In this document: one piece after another, positions 37,232 through 49,545 of the stretch
Position numbering within the stretch: position 1 is the stretch's first letter
Layout of the letters: every line of letters begins with the position of its first letter
NCBI RefSeq assembly: GCF_000208745.1
Contig: NC_030855.1
Coordinates: forward strand, 22,363,071 to 22,427,070
DNA from: Theobroma cacao
Lineage: Eukaryota; Streptophyta; Magnoliopsida; Malvales; Malvaceae
Length of the DNA: 64,000 bases
Direction of reading: 5' to 3'
Program-made: the position numbers and the translations under genes
Notes under the pieces: generated by a model
What the model was told of the DNA's origin: nothing
What the model saw: the letters and a program-made list of their open reading frames with translations, nothing else
Database searches by the model: none

Positions 37232-39902
37232 TTATTTTCAAAATACTAAAGAATTAGATTTTTATTTATTAACAACGTCACGTCTTGGGATGAATTGACC
37301 GTGTATAAAAACTATATGCTGTCAGTACATCAAATATAAAACTATTAAAGCATTTTGATGCAACACTAGATATAGATGAATTCAATAACATTTAATAGTA
37401 ATTATAGATTTTAGGTAAAACTGGAAATATTGCACAACTCTACTGTACCTATTGTACAACTGAAAATTCATGACGCATAAGTTGTGTGTCAAGGTCAATA
37501 TTGTACTGATAACGTGATTTGTAGATAAAATGTTATCAGAATGACTTTCATAAATTATTTTGGTTTTCAAAAAGAAAACATTCAGCTTTGACAAAAGCTT
37601 CATAATTTGTTATTAACCTTGAAGTTGAATAAATGTTTATAGAGTTATAATGTGTCAAATTTTAAGACCAGCATATATAACTTGAAAATAAATGTAAAGG
37701 GAGGCCCCAGCCCTGCGAAGCACTAGCCTCGTCTTCACGTTTCTGATAAGAACGAATGGTAAACAATTTTATATAGAAAATGTATGAATGAAAGTCTATT
37801 GATTTGTAGCAATAGAATAGAAAGTACCTTAGTTATTCCAATTAGACTCTTACTTCTTTGTACTAAAAATATATATTGAACTTAAAAAGATGAAGTAATA
37901 AAGATAAAGTTTTGAACTCTACGTATCGAAGTGTTTTTAAGTTTACAAATCCTTCTATCTTATGCATGTTCGCATGGGTAAGGGAAAGAGAGATGGAAGG
38001 GAATAGTTATGAAAAGAATGTGTGCAGGAATTTGCAGTTGCATTAATTATAAAAGCCATCAAATAATTGCGATAAAAGCTAAATTAATAGTACAAACTTT
38101 GATTAAAATGCTTCATTAATCAACTCTGTTATAGCATGTTTAATTGCTTGTGTTCTTCTGTCTTTAATTTTTTTTTTTTGGAAGATGAAGAAAACCCAAA
38201 AGAAGCATTTAACATGTGCATAATTTCGAGATCTTACTGTAACTATGATACAAGGCAAAAAGCCTTGTATAGTTTGATCCAACACTAAATGATCAAGTAA
38301 AAGCAGAAATGCTCTTTATTCCTTGCTTATTGTTTGAAACCAAAGAGTTGTGATACAATTTGATGAGGCAAACAAAGAAAAAAAGAGGTTGATGTTTTCT
38401 AAAGGGATCGCTTTCATGCTTTGGCAAAGTTGACAAACTCCCATCCTCTTGCAACAAGTATGCTTAAGCATCAAAATTCCTCACACACGGTATTTGCTCT
38501 TTTTTCTGTTAAGACATTCATGAAAAGCAAGGTACCTCAACTCTTCGCAGGGGGACCCCAATTGGCTCCCTAAAGTAACATTTTTTTATTTTGCTTTGGA
38601 TCGCTTTTTTGTCTTACTGGTAGTACATGAATGTTGTTATGGGATATGGGGGGACATATGCTTTTGAAAAGAGCTTTGCTATTTGGCAATTGGCAAATGT
38701 TTCTTGTTTTGATTTGGCAGAACATCATACCCATTTTTTCTTTTGTATCTTTTGCACTTTTGAAAAGAGGAAATGTTTTGATTCTAATCATTAGAAGAGG
38801 AGATGGAATCATGGTTTTGTTAATCACATTTTCTTTGATTTCCAAATAGGAAAAATGTACCCAACCGAAAGAAAGAAAGAAAGCAATGTGGATTGAGGAC
38901 TATCTAGGCCATAAGGGAATGGTTGTTGATTAAAGCAAATGAAGCCTTTTAATACTTGGATTTGTTCTTTTTTACTTTTAGGTTCACTGATTGACAAAAT
39001 GGTTGAGCAAACTTGAACTGGACATTTATCCTCATAGTCCTTTCATATCTGTTTCGAGATTCTAGTGTACTATATTTATGTTGATTTCTTGGACAAGAAA
39101 CTATAGCCCATTCACACCCATTTCCTCTATAGACCACTCACACCCATTTCCTCTATAGCCCACTTTTATTTTTTACTTTGACAATGACTTCAAACAGGGA
39201 AGACACCGAAACCCAATCGAAAAGGAAAAACAAAACCAAATGTGAAAGAATCTTTTGCTTTCAATGTAACATTAAAAAATATTTGGATTCTGGCATAATG
39301 TTATTTTGTCTTATAACCTTTTCTTTCTCTTTTCATTAACTTCATCATACTGATTGGGAATGCAACTGTCAACATTAAAAGCAATGCTTCTATTTTATTA
39401 AATAATTAGTTATTCTTATCAAATGTAATGCTTAAAGAAAACATGGTTAAAACACATTAAATTATTTAGCCAGAAACATAAAAGCACCAGCCCCTGTCAA
39501 GTGATAAGAATAAGCCATTGATTTTTGGCAATTTGCAGAGTGTAAAACTCTGAAGGGCAGAACCAAGGGGAGGAGGATCAGCTCTTTGTTGAAAATTTTG
39601 ACTGGCAGTCTGGCACACTCTATTAAAAAAAATAAAAAAAGATAGAGGTTCAGCCTCTAATGCAATGCTCTGTTGTGTACCCTTTCCCCTGATTGGAGAG
39701 TGCAGCCCACACGCCTGAAAAGAGCTAGAGAAAACAATAATAAAACTACTGGAATAGCAAGTAGTAGCAGTAAGTAAGGTACAGCAAACCTGAGAGCCAA
39801 CCCGAAAAACAGAGAAAGGAGAGCCAGTGCGTTAAATGCAGTTACGAAGACAAAATGAAAACAAAAACCAAAAAGAGCAGCAACAGGCCAACAGCCGTCC
39901 TC

Positions 39903-39946
39903 CAGCCGCCAGCCAGGGCCAGCCGGCCAGCCAGCCAGCCACCCGC
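39903..39946. repeat. CAGC/CCAG tandem tract
   Basis: A GC-rich tract of degenerate CAGC/CCAG units, unusual against the AT-rich surroundings, about 360 bases upstream of the small spliced candidate. Confidence 0.6.
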
Positions 39947-40308
39947 AGCGCGGGGTTTCTTTCATTTTTCAAAACAAAACAGCAGCAACAACAAAAGACC
40001 CCGGATACTCAAAAAAATAATTGAAAATAAATTTTAAGTAATTTACATTCAACCCCTTCAAAACTTCTCTATTTTCCTTTTTTTTTTTCATCGGGACTCG
40101 TGCAAATCTATAAGCTTTCTCTTTCTACTCTCTTGTCTAGTTCTGCTTATATACCCACAAAGAACCTTACTTTCCTCCCTTAAACCCCCCATTCTTTTTT
40201 TTTTTTAATTTCTTCATAGAAATTAAAATATAAAAGCTACTACATTTTTTTTAGTTTAACTCTTGTCTTTGTCTTTTGTCTTTCTCTTAACAAATTTTAG
40301 GGTTTAAC

Positions 40309-42931
40309 ATGTGCTCCGCTACAATGTCTCAAGCAGCCCACAGCGGCCCTGGCGCTTTCCTCATGCTACTACACTTTACCGGGACATTGTTTTTGCCCAG
40401 AAGGTATTTTTTTTCCTTTTCCTTACTAGGTTTTTTCAAGTGTTTCTCTTTTCTTTTTGTAGTGTTTCTTTAGCTGGTCTGGGTGAAGCTTGGTTTATTT
40501 TCATTAATTTTTAGTGTTATTTTGTTGTGTTAGCATCTGAGTTTTGAGCTTTTGGGGATTTTCTAACTTATGTTTGCTTTATTTTATGTTAAAAGAATGT
40601 TTGGGTTTATTCAAGTCTTGGCATTTTTGCCTATGCTATATATTGCTCTTCTACTAAAATTATGGGTTTTTACCTTGGCATTGTATATTTTTGCTCCAAT
40701 GATAACAATGTTGTCTTACTCTGCTCTCTTTTTCTGTTCACAACCTTGATTTTGTGTCATAGCCATAAGAAATGGGGGGCAACTTTGCTTGTTATTTCTT
40801 CTATTGCTGTTGCATAACTTTAACTAAAAAAAGTAACTTTTATTATGCTGAATAATACATTAGTGCTCCTTTATAACTGCAATCGAAGGATGGGTAACCA
40901 AGGTGACAATTAGAACAATCGGTTTAAAATGTTTGATTGCTTGTGCTTTATACATTGTGATATTGTAGAGGTTACAATGAGGTTCTTTCCAATTTACGAC
41001 TATTTGGTGTGCCTTGTCTATGGAGAAGAAAGTTCTGCCTCAGGGACATATATTCTTAAAGGTGACAATTAGAGCAATCAGTTTAAAATGTTTGATTGCT
41101 TGTGCTGTATACATTGTTATATTCTAGAGGTTACCATGAGGTTTTTCCAATTTATGACTATTTGGTTTGCCTTGTCTATGGAGAAGAAAGTAATGTATCT
41201 CAGGGGACATATGTTCTTAACGCAGTTCCTATTTGTTTTAGTTTATAGTTTAAGGGTATAAAAGGAAAAAATACAGAAATTTCAATGTATATAAGCATTT
41301 GATGGTATGATGTCAAGGTCTCTCATTGGAACAGTTTAAGAGTTTAAATTTTAGTGTTGGGTAGAGTGCCATATTGCAGAACGATATCTAATCAAAATGT
41401 TGATATAGAACGCATGTAATGCTATGCACAGATGTGCTTGTGTAGATTGAGGTCTCTAGTGCAGTTGGATGGACCGTTTGGATTGAGGGACCTGATATAC
41501 ACGTGCTCTTCAGATTTGACTTATCCCATGTTAATATTGTACAGTTCATGTTGATTTCAGATATCTACTTCCCTTGCAACTTCTGCCATCTTGGTGATGG
41601 GAAAGAAAAATACTGATATATAAGAAGGAATGGTTTAAGTTTTCTCTAAGGTCTGATAGATTTTCGGTATTACTAAATTTTGTCTAATGGAGTGGAACAC
41701 ACCTCTTAAGTCTTATGCTAAGTTTTACTTTAGATCCTTTACATAAACCATGACTTTTCTACTTAAGCCTGGAAAAATGGCTGTCCCTTGTTGATATATA
41801 GTCATTTGTGGGTTTTGTAGCATTTGCATTGACAAAACTATAGAGTATACATATTCTTCCCTAGTTTTGGGAAACCATGTATCTAGGACTTTTCCCTGCC
41901 AATTTCTTCTGGAAAAGACAAGGGAGGGGTGGGGGTATGGTGAGGTGGATGGAGATCTTGGTCGACTAAGTTCTGGATTTGAACTTTACTTGAGAAGTTA
42001 TAGGATTGTAGAATGAATGTGTGAGCTAAAGAAACTAATTGGTGGAAAGGTTAACATAAATTGGAAGTGGGTCGTGCAAAAGAAAGGGGGTCCCTCATGA
42101 ATTTACTTATAATGACTATATTTAAAGATCTAGGATCATAGTTTTCATTCACCCTTGCCCTACCAAAACGTTTTCCTCCACTTCTAGAGGTTCTTCAATC
42201 ATACTGAGTTCCTATTTGGCTAGTTGATCCATTTGGATAACAGTGTGGATTTTAATTGTTTAAGTCCATAGACGGCTGTGGAAGGGAGTTTTCTGCTTGA
42301 TAGAAGTTTGCTAATAATATGCATTCTTAAAGGGAGAACCTTAAGTGATAATGAATGGACTGACCTGAAAGTCACTGCCTGGTGCATTTAGCAGCTTTAT
42401 ACCTTCTTGCTTGGCTTTGTAATACTTTAAATTGTTAAAAATGATAAGAGTATGCCATTATTTTTCTTTGAAGATGTTAGTCATATTATTAGGACCAGCT
42501 TATTGTGATTCTAAATTCTTCCAATAAGAAATTCTAATGAACCTCGTGATGATGGCTACAAAAATGCTGTAGGATGATGAAGTTAGTTTGGTCTTATGTT
42601 TGAATATTCTCAGGGATTGAAAGGAGAGTGATCACAGTGAGTTTTGCAAAATGCATTTATTTTATGCTGGCATCAAGTGATCCAAAAATGTGTCTATAAA
42701 GATTTGTTTATTGTAAAATTTACCCCAGAAGATTCAACTTTGATGTCATCTTTTTGGGTGGTTCTGGTTAGATATCTTTTTCATTTTCTGGTGTTATCTT
42801 CCTTTTACTGTTCAAATGCATCCATCTTTAACTATGTTGCATAAGTTTGCTTATTATTGTTTCTGATTTATAATGTTAGGTCCAGAGATGATGCAACCGA
42901 TGCCTGCTGGATGGATATTGCTCTATTCTGA
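40309..42931 (+). CDS. Possible short spliced gene, 48 codons, unknown
   Basis: A CT-rich leader-like tract precedes an ATG at 40309. The open frame runs to an AAG|GTATTT donor at 40403; a TTAG|GTCC acceptor at 42880 continues the frame in phase to a stop at 42929-42931. The 48-residue peptide contains MSQAAHSGPGAFLMLLHFTG and SRDDATDACWMDIALF. A further splice-like segment (GTTGCAG acceptor at about 43298, GATAG|GTAATT donor at about 43349) suggests more 3' exons. I recognise no family. It may be a small protein, a conserved upstream ORF or a non-coding spliced RNA. The intron would be 2.5 kb. Confidence 0.25.
40902..41220 (+). repeat. Tandem duplication, ~159-base unit
   Basis: 40902-41060 and 41061-41220 are direct adjacent copies with scattered differences. 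Both start GGTGACAATTAGA.CAATC and end GGGACATAT.TTCTTAA. It lies within the intron of the small spliced candidate. Confidence 0.9.
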
Positions 42932-43824
42932 CATTAGTTGCAAAAGACTTGCCTTTGTAACGTATTGTTGGAAATCATGGATTGACATACATGAAGTTTG
43001 GAATAGGGAATGAAGCCATTGGTCCGTGTAGCATAGGATAAAATTTACTGTAAATTATCGATCTATTTTGAAATTAGTTAGATGACAGAACGATGCTTCA
43101 GCTTTTATTTGTTCAGTTCTGATTTTAATGCCATTAACTATTGATCTGAGATTTCCTTTTACTTGCCCCCACTGCCTTGTATTCGCATGTGCACACCTGT
43201 TTGCTCTTTAGCTCTTGACTACCAGACGGTTGGAGAAACTGCCTAAAAGGATATGCCTGAATATTCTGAATCAGTATCTGCTCCTGACATCTGTTGCAGG
43301 TTAAAGATATACACTTCTATGTCAATGCTGAAGGTGCTACAAGGAGATAGGTAATTGAAACAAGGATTAAAGGGAAAAAAGAAGCATGGTTTAGATCAAT
43401 GTAGAATATTGTGTATTATGCTGTTGGTATTGTTTCTCCTTTTCTACTCACTTCTTGCTGGTAACCATACGCAGCCTGGGGAAATTTATGATTGATGATG
43501 CTAAACTTTTTTCTTTTTCAGAGAGTCGAGTGCTAAACAAACTATACTACTAATGAATTATTACTACCAGTATTTGTACATGAGCTGTTTTGACTTTTGA
43601 GTGACAGTATGATCATATATGACTGGTACAGTTGGAAAATAGTCTCATGACAGGACAAGTCAATTGTCGTATTGTCGGTGGCCTTCACGCTTGTCGCTTG
43701 TGGCCTCTTGACCGGTTAGTGGGCTTTAATCTTGGACCACAACACTTGTCGACAGGGGCCAGACGACTTTGCGATCGGTTGTCGGATGTTTGTTCCACCA
43801 CGCTGCTCTTTCAGGATGTTCACT
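42932..43824. other. 3' flank between small candidate and SRG1-A
   Basis: Possible 3' exons of the plus-strand candidate, then the 3' flank of the SRG1-like gene on the minus strand. No other gene seen. Confidence 0.4.
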
Positions 43825-45538
43825 TTAAGAGATGGGACTCGAATCATTTTTCAGATTTTCAACTCTGTAGACATCGACATAAGATTTTCCACGAAGCTCG
43901 TGGGAATAGAATCCCTTAATGTAGTCTACAACTCCTATTCTCCTGAACAGTGCTGGAGTCTCTGGAGTGATGAGACTTGGTGCTGGACCCAGATCTCCAT
44001 CCAGCTTTGGACTGTAGAAAGTGGCAACAGAAAGCCTTTCTTTCTCTTGGTTAACAGTGGCACGATGCTCAATGCTACGGTAAATCCCATTGGAAACAAT
44101 CTGTGGACGGAAATTGGTATGTATACAACAGACAGAAATGAGAGAAGTCAGGATGGAATCTGCTTAGGCTTTAACAATCTGGTGATTAAATACGATGATG
44201 GACACACTACCTCCACAATGTCTCCAATGTTGATGACAAAAGCATTTGGAAGGGGTTTAACAGGAATCCATGTGCCATCTTTCCTTATTTGGAGACCTTC
44301 CACCTCAGTGATTTGAAGCAGAATGGTGAGGCCGCCGGCGTCAGAGTGAGAGTTGAGGCCGATGGCACAATCTGGCTGCGGACATGGAGGATAATAGTTC
44401 ATCCTCATCCCTTGAAATCCTTCTTCAAACAGAGTTCTCATATCATTGGGGTCCATCCTTAGAGCTTTTGCCATAAGGTCCAGCATTTTCATGGCAAGAA
44501 TTTTCAGTTCTGATGAATAAAGTTCCAAGGTTTCTCTGAAAATTAAAAACATAAAAACATAAAAGGGAGTCTTATCTTCATCTTTACTCAATTATTAGCA
44601 CGCAGCAACTCTAAAATGGTAATCAAACGATCAAAATTGTTACTTAGCCTTATAAGGTACATTTTAATTATTTTTCAACTATCCAATTATTGAGAGAGAA
44701 CCTGAGTGGGAGAGGAAGATTCGGGAATAGGTGAGGTTTCCTCAAATGAGTTGGAAGGGTAACCATGTAGAACATATCTCCCCAGTCGAGCTTCTGCTCC
44801 TCAGACACAACAAAAGCCTGCCCAAATCCCTCAATCTCATCTGGTTTTTGCCAAAACTTTTTCTTCTCTTCCATTGGAAGATTGAAGAACTCTTGGATCC
44901 CCAACTTCACATTTTCCACCAACGCAGCGCTCACCCCATGATTGATCAGCTGCAACAATATTTACAAGATATAATTATCTTCCAACATGTAATGTTTGAT
45001 TCTTATTCACACCAAGCACAGCTTTGACTTCTATACCTCAATATTAAGTACCAAGATTAGTTCGTCGACTTTTTTTCCCCTTTCGCTTTTTAGAGAAGCA
45101 TTATTATGAGCTTAATTGATCTTTTCTTAATTATATAGGAACAAAATCTGAGTGAATTTCTAGCCCAGCCCATACAAATTTTCTACTCCAATTCTTACTT
45201 ACTGGTTTTGAACTTCGCAACCTGCAAGCAATAAAACTTTCAATAGTGGATATAGAGGCATATATGTAATTGAGTAGTACCTGGAAGAAGCCCCATTCTT
45301 TGCAAGCGTGGTGCAATTTCTCCGACTCCGAGTCTTTGAGATGTTTGGAAGACAACTTTTGCATGTCTATGACAGGGACTTGGAGCAGAGAAGAATTGGC
45401 GTTGGATAAGAAGGGAGCAGGGTCTTCATCAGTACTGCGCAGATATCTTGATGGAACTTCGATGAGATGCTCCTTAGCCAGTTCTTGAACACAAGGCACC
45501 AACAGGGAGGCCCCTAGTTTTGGTGGTTGTGTTTCCAT
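43825..45538 (-). CDS. SRG1: SRG1-like 2-oxoglutarate/Fe(II) dioxygenase, copy A
   Basis: Four exons: 45281-45538, 44702-44949, 44211-44535, 43825-44100, all GT-AG and in phase, giving 368 residues (SRG1 type about 358). The N-terminal DIOX_N part includes [11 protein letters not shown] and [15 protein letters not shown]. The core has [10 protein letters not shown], the iron ligands in [12 protein letters not shown] and SIEHRAT, and the 2-oxoglutarate-binding Arg-x-Ser in [10 protein letters not shown]. All catalytic residues are present, so the protein should be an active soluble dioxygenase. Substrates of the SRG1 clade vary (alkaloid, flavonoid and other specialised metabolism) and cannot be read from sequence. 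Its paralogue lies at 51795-54277 with the same exon plan. A core promoter copy lies 2 kb upstream (see repeat). Confidence 0.94.
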
Positions 45539-45803
45539 ATGTGAAGCTTAATTTGGAAATTGGCACTCTTCTTTCTGTCTCTGCTGGGTTTCTTGCAAAT
45601 CTAAAGATCAATCAATTAGAACCAGGTTTTTGTATAGATGTGATAGGATTGGTGATTTTTGATTGAATTGGTATGTAGGTTGTGTCTTGATTCCTGCCTT
45701 GGATGGAAAGGAAATTTTGGATGAGGAACGAAAGGAAGTTTTTCGCCGTGTGGTTTTCTTGCAAAGCTTGGATTTTAAGTTGATATGGTGCTGTCTTTGT
45801 ACT

Positions 45804-45810
45804 CTTATAG
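45804..45810 (-). promoter_or_regulatory. Putative TATA box of SRG1-A
   Basis: Minus-strand CTATAAG lies about 266 bases upstream of the start codon. It is inside the duplicated block, and the second copy (near 47811) reads CTTACAAG on that strand, so the TATA core is not conserved there. Confidence 0.4.
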
Positions 45811-46494
45811 GAATTTGATTATAATTTTGTTTTATTGAAATGAAATACTTATTTTTTTAAAAAAAAATATCGTGAGGAATAATCATCTTGATAAGTGTAT
45901 TTAAAAAATAATCATCAAAATATATGTAATTATTTTTAATTATATTTAATCATAATTTGATAAAAATATTCTTAAAATTATTTTAAATAAATTAAATCAT
46001 TTACCACAACTTCTTTCCATTTGTGCCTCTGATTTCTCTCTCTCACCATCAAATTCTCTTTAATTTTATCGAATTCTCTCTTCAGCATTCATTTGCTATA
46101 CTCCCGATATCTCTCTCCAGTGTTTTTAAGACACCAAGAGATGGTTTTGATATGGGTGGTTATTTGAAAATTTTGATTTTTAAGTATTTTGGATAAAAAT
46201 AAAATGGTAAAAATGATTGCAGATATTTTAAATACATTTGAAATAGATTAATTTGAAATCTAAACACTAATAAATTTAAGAATTCGAAATTTATAGACCT
46301 AAAGTTTCAAAAGAAATTTTTTTCGATTTTTAATCAAAATAGGTGTTTTACATAAAAAAATTTATGTTTTGATTTATGAAAACATGTTAGAAACACTTTA
46401 ATCAGTGTCAAATTGTCAAAAAAAAAAAAGAGAAATGAAGAGAGTTGAAAGGATTTAAAATTTTAGTTTGTAAGTAACAACATTTTTTGCATTA

Positions 46495-46915
46495 AAATGT
46501 AACATAATTTTTTTGAATATAGTGTGTAACAATAATATTTTTTCAATATGACGTATAACAATAATATTTTTTACAATATAACGTGTAACATGTTTTTATA
46601 TATAGTATGTAATAATAATATTTTTCTTAACATGATGTGTAACAACTTTTTTTAACCATGACGTATAACATGCTATTGCACATGGTGTGTAACAATAATA
46701 TTTTTTTTCAACATGGCGTGTAATAACTTTTTTTAATCATGGTGTGTAATATGTTTTCGTATATGACGTGTAACAATAGTATTATTTTTTTTCAATATGG
46801 CGTATAATAACTTTTTTTAATCAACGTATAATATATTTTTGTACATGACGTGTAATAATAATGTTTTTTCAACATTGTGTGTAACATTGTGTAATGGCGT
46901 GTAACATTATTAAGG
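46495..46915. repeat. Minisatellite, GTGTAACA-type units (copy A)
   Basis: Degenerate tandem units with core ATG.CGTGTAACA followed by a T-rich spacer (ATAATATTTTTTC or ACTTTTTTTAAC). Two or three such units alternate in a longer period of roughly 90-100 bases. Spacing is irregular and the repeats are diverged, so this is not a CRISPR array. Confidence 0.75.
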
Positions 46916-47004
46916 GTAATTTTGTTCAACTTAATTAAAAACAATCAAAATTATAAAAAAATATTATTTTTGAAAACATCTTATCTTTAAGGGTAATTTT
47001 TTAG

Positions 47005-47458
47005 GATAAAATACTCCAACCCCTTAAGTTTTAATTAATATTACACAGAAGTCCATTAGTTTTCAAAACGAACACTCCGTCTCAAAACTACAAACACTGT
47101 TAACAAAAATAATGAAAAGATTAAAATACTCTTTCTTTTTTATTAATTTAAAAATTATTATTATATTTTTTAAAAAATAAAAAATAAAGAGCATCGATCA
47201 GGACTCTCCAATGGAAGTTTTTTTTTTAATTAATAAAAAAATAAAATTATATAATTATAATTATAAAAATTAATAAAAATAAAATTATTTTTTTACTCTT
47301 ACCACACTAACAAGTTGATGAAAATATTAACAATTGACTAACAATTAATCTTATGTGTTCAATAAAAAATAATTTTTTAGAACAGGATATCGAATTTAAA
47401 AATTAATAAATCTTTATATAATTTTGATAAAAATTAAAAAAATTAAAATATTTTACTT
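47005..47458. mobile_element. Long-TIR non-autonomous element (copy A)
   Basis: The left end (TAAAATACTCCAACCCCTTAA...) and the reverse complement of the right end (TAAAATATTTTAATTTTTTTAA...) align imperfectly over about 80 bases. Shared positions include AATTAATATTACA, AAGTCCATTA.TTTT and TCTCAAAA-like text. The centre is GC-richer (near 47191-47219) between A/T tracts. Non-coding. Duplicated as part of the 2 kb block. Confidence 0.6.
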
Positions 47459-48489
47459 TATTTTTTAAATATTTTTAAAAAATAATACAGAACTGTATGA
47501 ACTGGTATCTTTTTCGAAAAGAAATATATTATTTTCTATTGTTGGATTGTCATTTTTAAATCCCTATCGTTGACTGCGAAGAAAAGTACAAATAATGCTA
47601 CATAGGCAGCCGCCGTGCAGGTATAATGAAAGGCATCCTTATCAGCACCTAACACCACGTGGTACTAAAATATAATAAATGATAATACAATAAAATGGCA
47701 AGTAGGAAGAAAAAGGATATTTTGGATGGGGAACGAAAGGGATATTTTTGCCGTGTGGTTTCCTTGCAAAGCTTGGATTTTAAGTTGATATGGTGCTGTC
47801 CTTGTACTCTTGTAAGAATTTGATTTAAATTTCTGTTTTATTGAAATGAAATGTTTATTTTTTTAGAAAAAAAAATTATGAGAAATAACCATCTTTGATA
47901 AGTATATTTCAAAAAAAATTATTAAAATATATTTAATTATTTTTAATTATATTTAACTATAATTTAATAAAAATATCTTTGAAACTATTTTAAATAAATT
48001 AAATCATTCATCACAATTTCTCTCCATCTGTGCTTCCAATTTTTTTCTCTCACCATCTAACTCTCTTTAATTTTATTTCTCTCCTCAGCATTCGTCTATT
48101 ATGTTCTCGATTTTTTTACTCCAACGCTTTCAAGACGTCAAGAAATGGTTTTGATGTAGGTAGTTATTTGAGAAATTTGATTTTTAAGTATTTTGAATGG
48201 AACTAAAACAGTAGAAATGATAACAGATGTTTGAAAATAGCTTTTAAATAGATTAATTCGAAACCTAAACACTAATAAAATCAAGAATTTGAAATTTATA
48301 AACCTAAGATTTTAAAGGGAATTTTTTTTTTATTTTTAGTCAAAATAAATGTTTTACATAAAAAATTTTATGTTTTGATTTATGAAAACATGTTAGAAAC
48401 ACTTTAATCAATGTCAAATTGTCAAAAAAGAAACAAAAAGAAATGAACAAAGTTAAGAGGATTTGAAATTTTAATTCGTAAGTAACATT

Positions 48490-48725
48490 TTAGGCATTAA
48501 AGTGTAATATAATTTTTTTAACATAATGTGTAATAACAATATTTTTTTCTTCAACATGGTGTGTAACAGTTTTTTTTAATCATGGTATGTAACATGTTTT
48601 CATACATGACGTGTAACAACAATTTTTTTTTTCAATATGGTGTAACAACTTTTTTTAACCATGACGTGTAATATATATTTGTATATGACGTGTAACATCG
48701 TGTAATAACATGTAACATCATTAAG
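48490..48725. repeat. Minisatellite (copy B, contracted)
   Basis: Same GTGTAACA-type units as 46495-46915, fewer in number, which explains the length difference between the duplicated blocks. Confidence 0.7.
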
Positions 48726-48813
48726 GGTAATTTTGTTTAACTTAGTTAAAAACAATTAAAATTATAAAAAATACTATTTTTAAAAATATCTTATCCTCAA
48801 AGGGTTATTTTTT

Positions 48814-49282
48814 AGGGTAAAATATCTTAACTTCTTAAATTTTAATAGAAATTACACGAAGGTCTATTAATTTTTAAAACGGACACTTCGTCCTAAAATT
48901 ACAAACACTATTAACAGAAAAAATAAGAGATTAAAATATTCTTTTTTTTATTAATTTAAAAATTATTATTATATTTTTAAAAAAATAAAAAAAAATAGGG
49001 AGCATGGGCCGATGCTCCCCTTGGGGAGCCCAATCAAGGCTCCCCAAGGGAGGTTTTTTTTCAATTAATAAAAAAATAATATAATATAATTATAATTATA
49101 AAAATTAATAAAGATAAATTATCTTTTTATTTTTATCATGTCAGCAAGTTAATGAAAATATTAACAATTAACTAACGGTTGAAGTTAAATAATATTTTGG
49201 AGTGAGGTATCGATTTCGAAAATCAATAGACTTCCGTATAATTTTAATTAAAATATAAAAAAATTAAAGTTTTTTATTTTAT
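48814..49282. mobile_element. Long-TIR non-autonomous element (copy B)
   Basis: Duplicate of the element at 47005-47458. Its TIRs are clearer: AAATTACACGAAGGTCTATT at the left and, inverted, AAATTATACGGAAGTCTATT at the right. The centre has a perfect 12-base inverted repeat, CCTTGGGGAGCC (49019-49030) and GGCTCCCCAAGG (49038-49049), with a 7-base loop. Confidence 0.7.
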
Positions 49283-49545
49283 TTTTAAAACACCCAAAAA
49301 AAATCAACACAGAACCGTCTGAGCCTAAATTTTTTTTTTTAAATATTATTTTCTATTGTTGGATTGTCATTTTGAATTCCCTATCGTCGACTGCTAGGAA
49401 AAGTACAAATAATGCCGTCTAGGCAGCTGCCGTGCAGATATAATGAAAGGCATCCTTATCTGCACCTAACACCAAGTTACTGTCAACGAACTTGGTACTA
49501 AAATATAATAAAAGATGATACAATAAAATGGCAAGTAGGAAAAAA

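Larger units (their letters stand above)
36869..40308. other. Intergenic; no convincing gene
   Basis: It holds a (TA)n run at 37212-37231 and a 28-base tandem duplicate at about 39107-39162 (CACACCCATTTCCTCTATAG twice). A GC-rich stretch lies at 39880-39955, and CT-rich DNA at 40060-40300 looks like a promoter or leader for the small spliced candidate at 40309. A minus-strand ORF at 39657-39965 is hydrophobic but unsupported. Confidence 0.4.
45707..47711. repeat. ~2 kb tandem duplication, copy A
   Basis: Begins with the text ATTTTGGATGAGGAACGAAAGG upstream of SRG1-A and ends at CAATAAAATGGCAAGTAGGA. The same order of sequence follows directly in copy B. The anchor GCAAAGCTTGGATTTTAAGT is at 45761 here and at 47765 there, 2004 bases apart. 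The block holds the SRG1-A core promoter, AT-rich filler, a minisatellite and a long-TIR element. Confidence 0.92.
47712..49545. repeat. ~2 kb tandem duplication, copy B
   Basis: Direct repeat of 45707-47711, about 170 bases shorter because its minisatellite is shorter. It carries the promoter-like anchor at 47765 with no gene downstream of it, so it is an orphan promoter copy. It ends at GGCAAGTAGGA near 49540. Confidence 0.92.

Noticed and set aside
39107..39162. Short 28-base tandem duplication
   Set aside because: Real but trivial; a local slippage product with no sign of function.
39657..39965. Hydrophobic minus-strand ORF of 102 codons
   Set aside because: Trp/Gly/Ala/Leu-rich text arises from the CAGC/CCAG tract and CT-rich sequence; no start context or family support.
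43632..44316. Plus-strand ORFs of 95 and 194 codons
   Set aside because: Antisense of SRG1-A exons 3 and 4, which carry conserved catalytic motifs on the minus strand.
46495..48725. Regularly repeated short motif considered as a CRISPR-like array
   Set aside because: Repeats are degenerate, spacers are also repeated and T-rich, and the genome is plant nuclear; it is a minisatellite.
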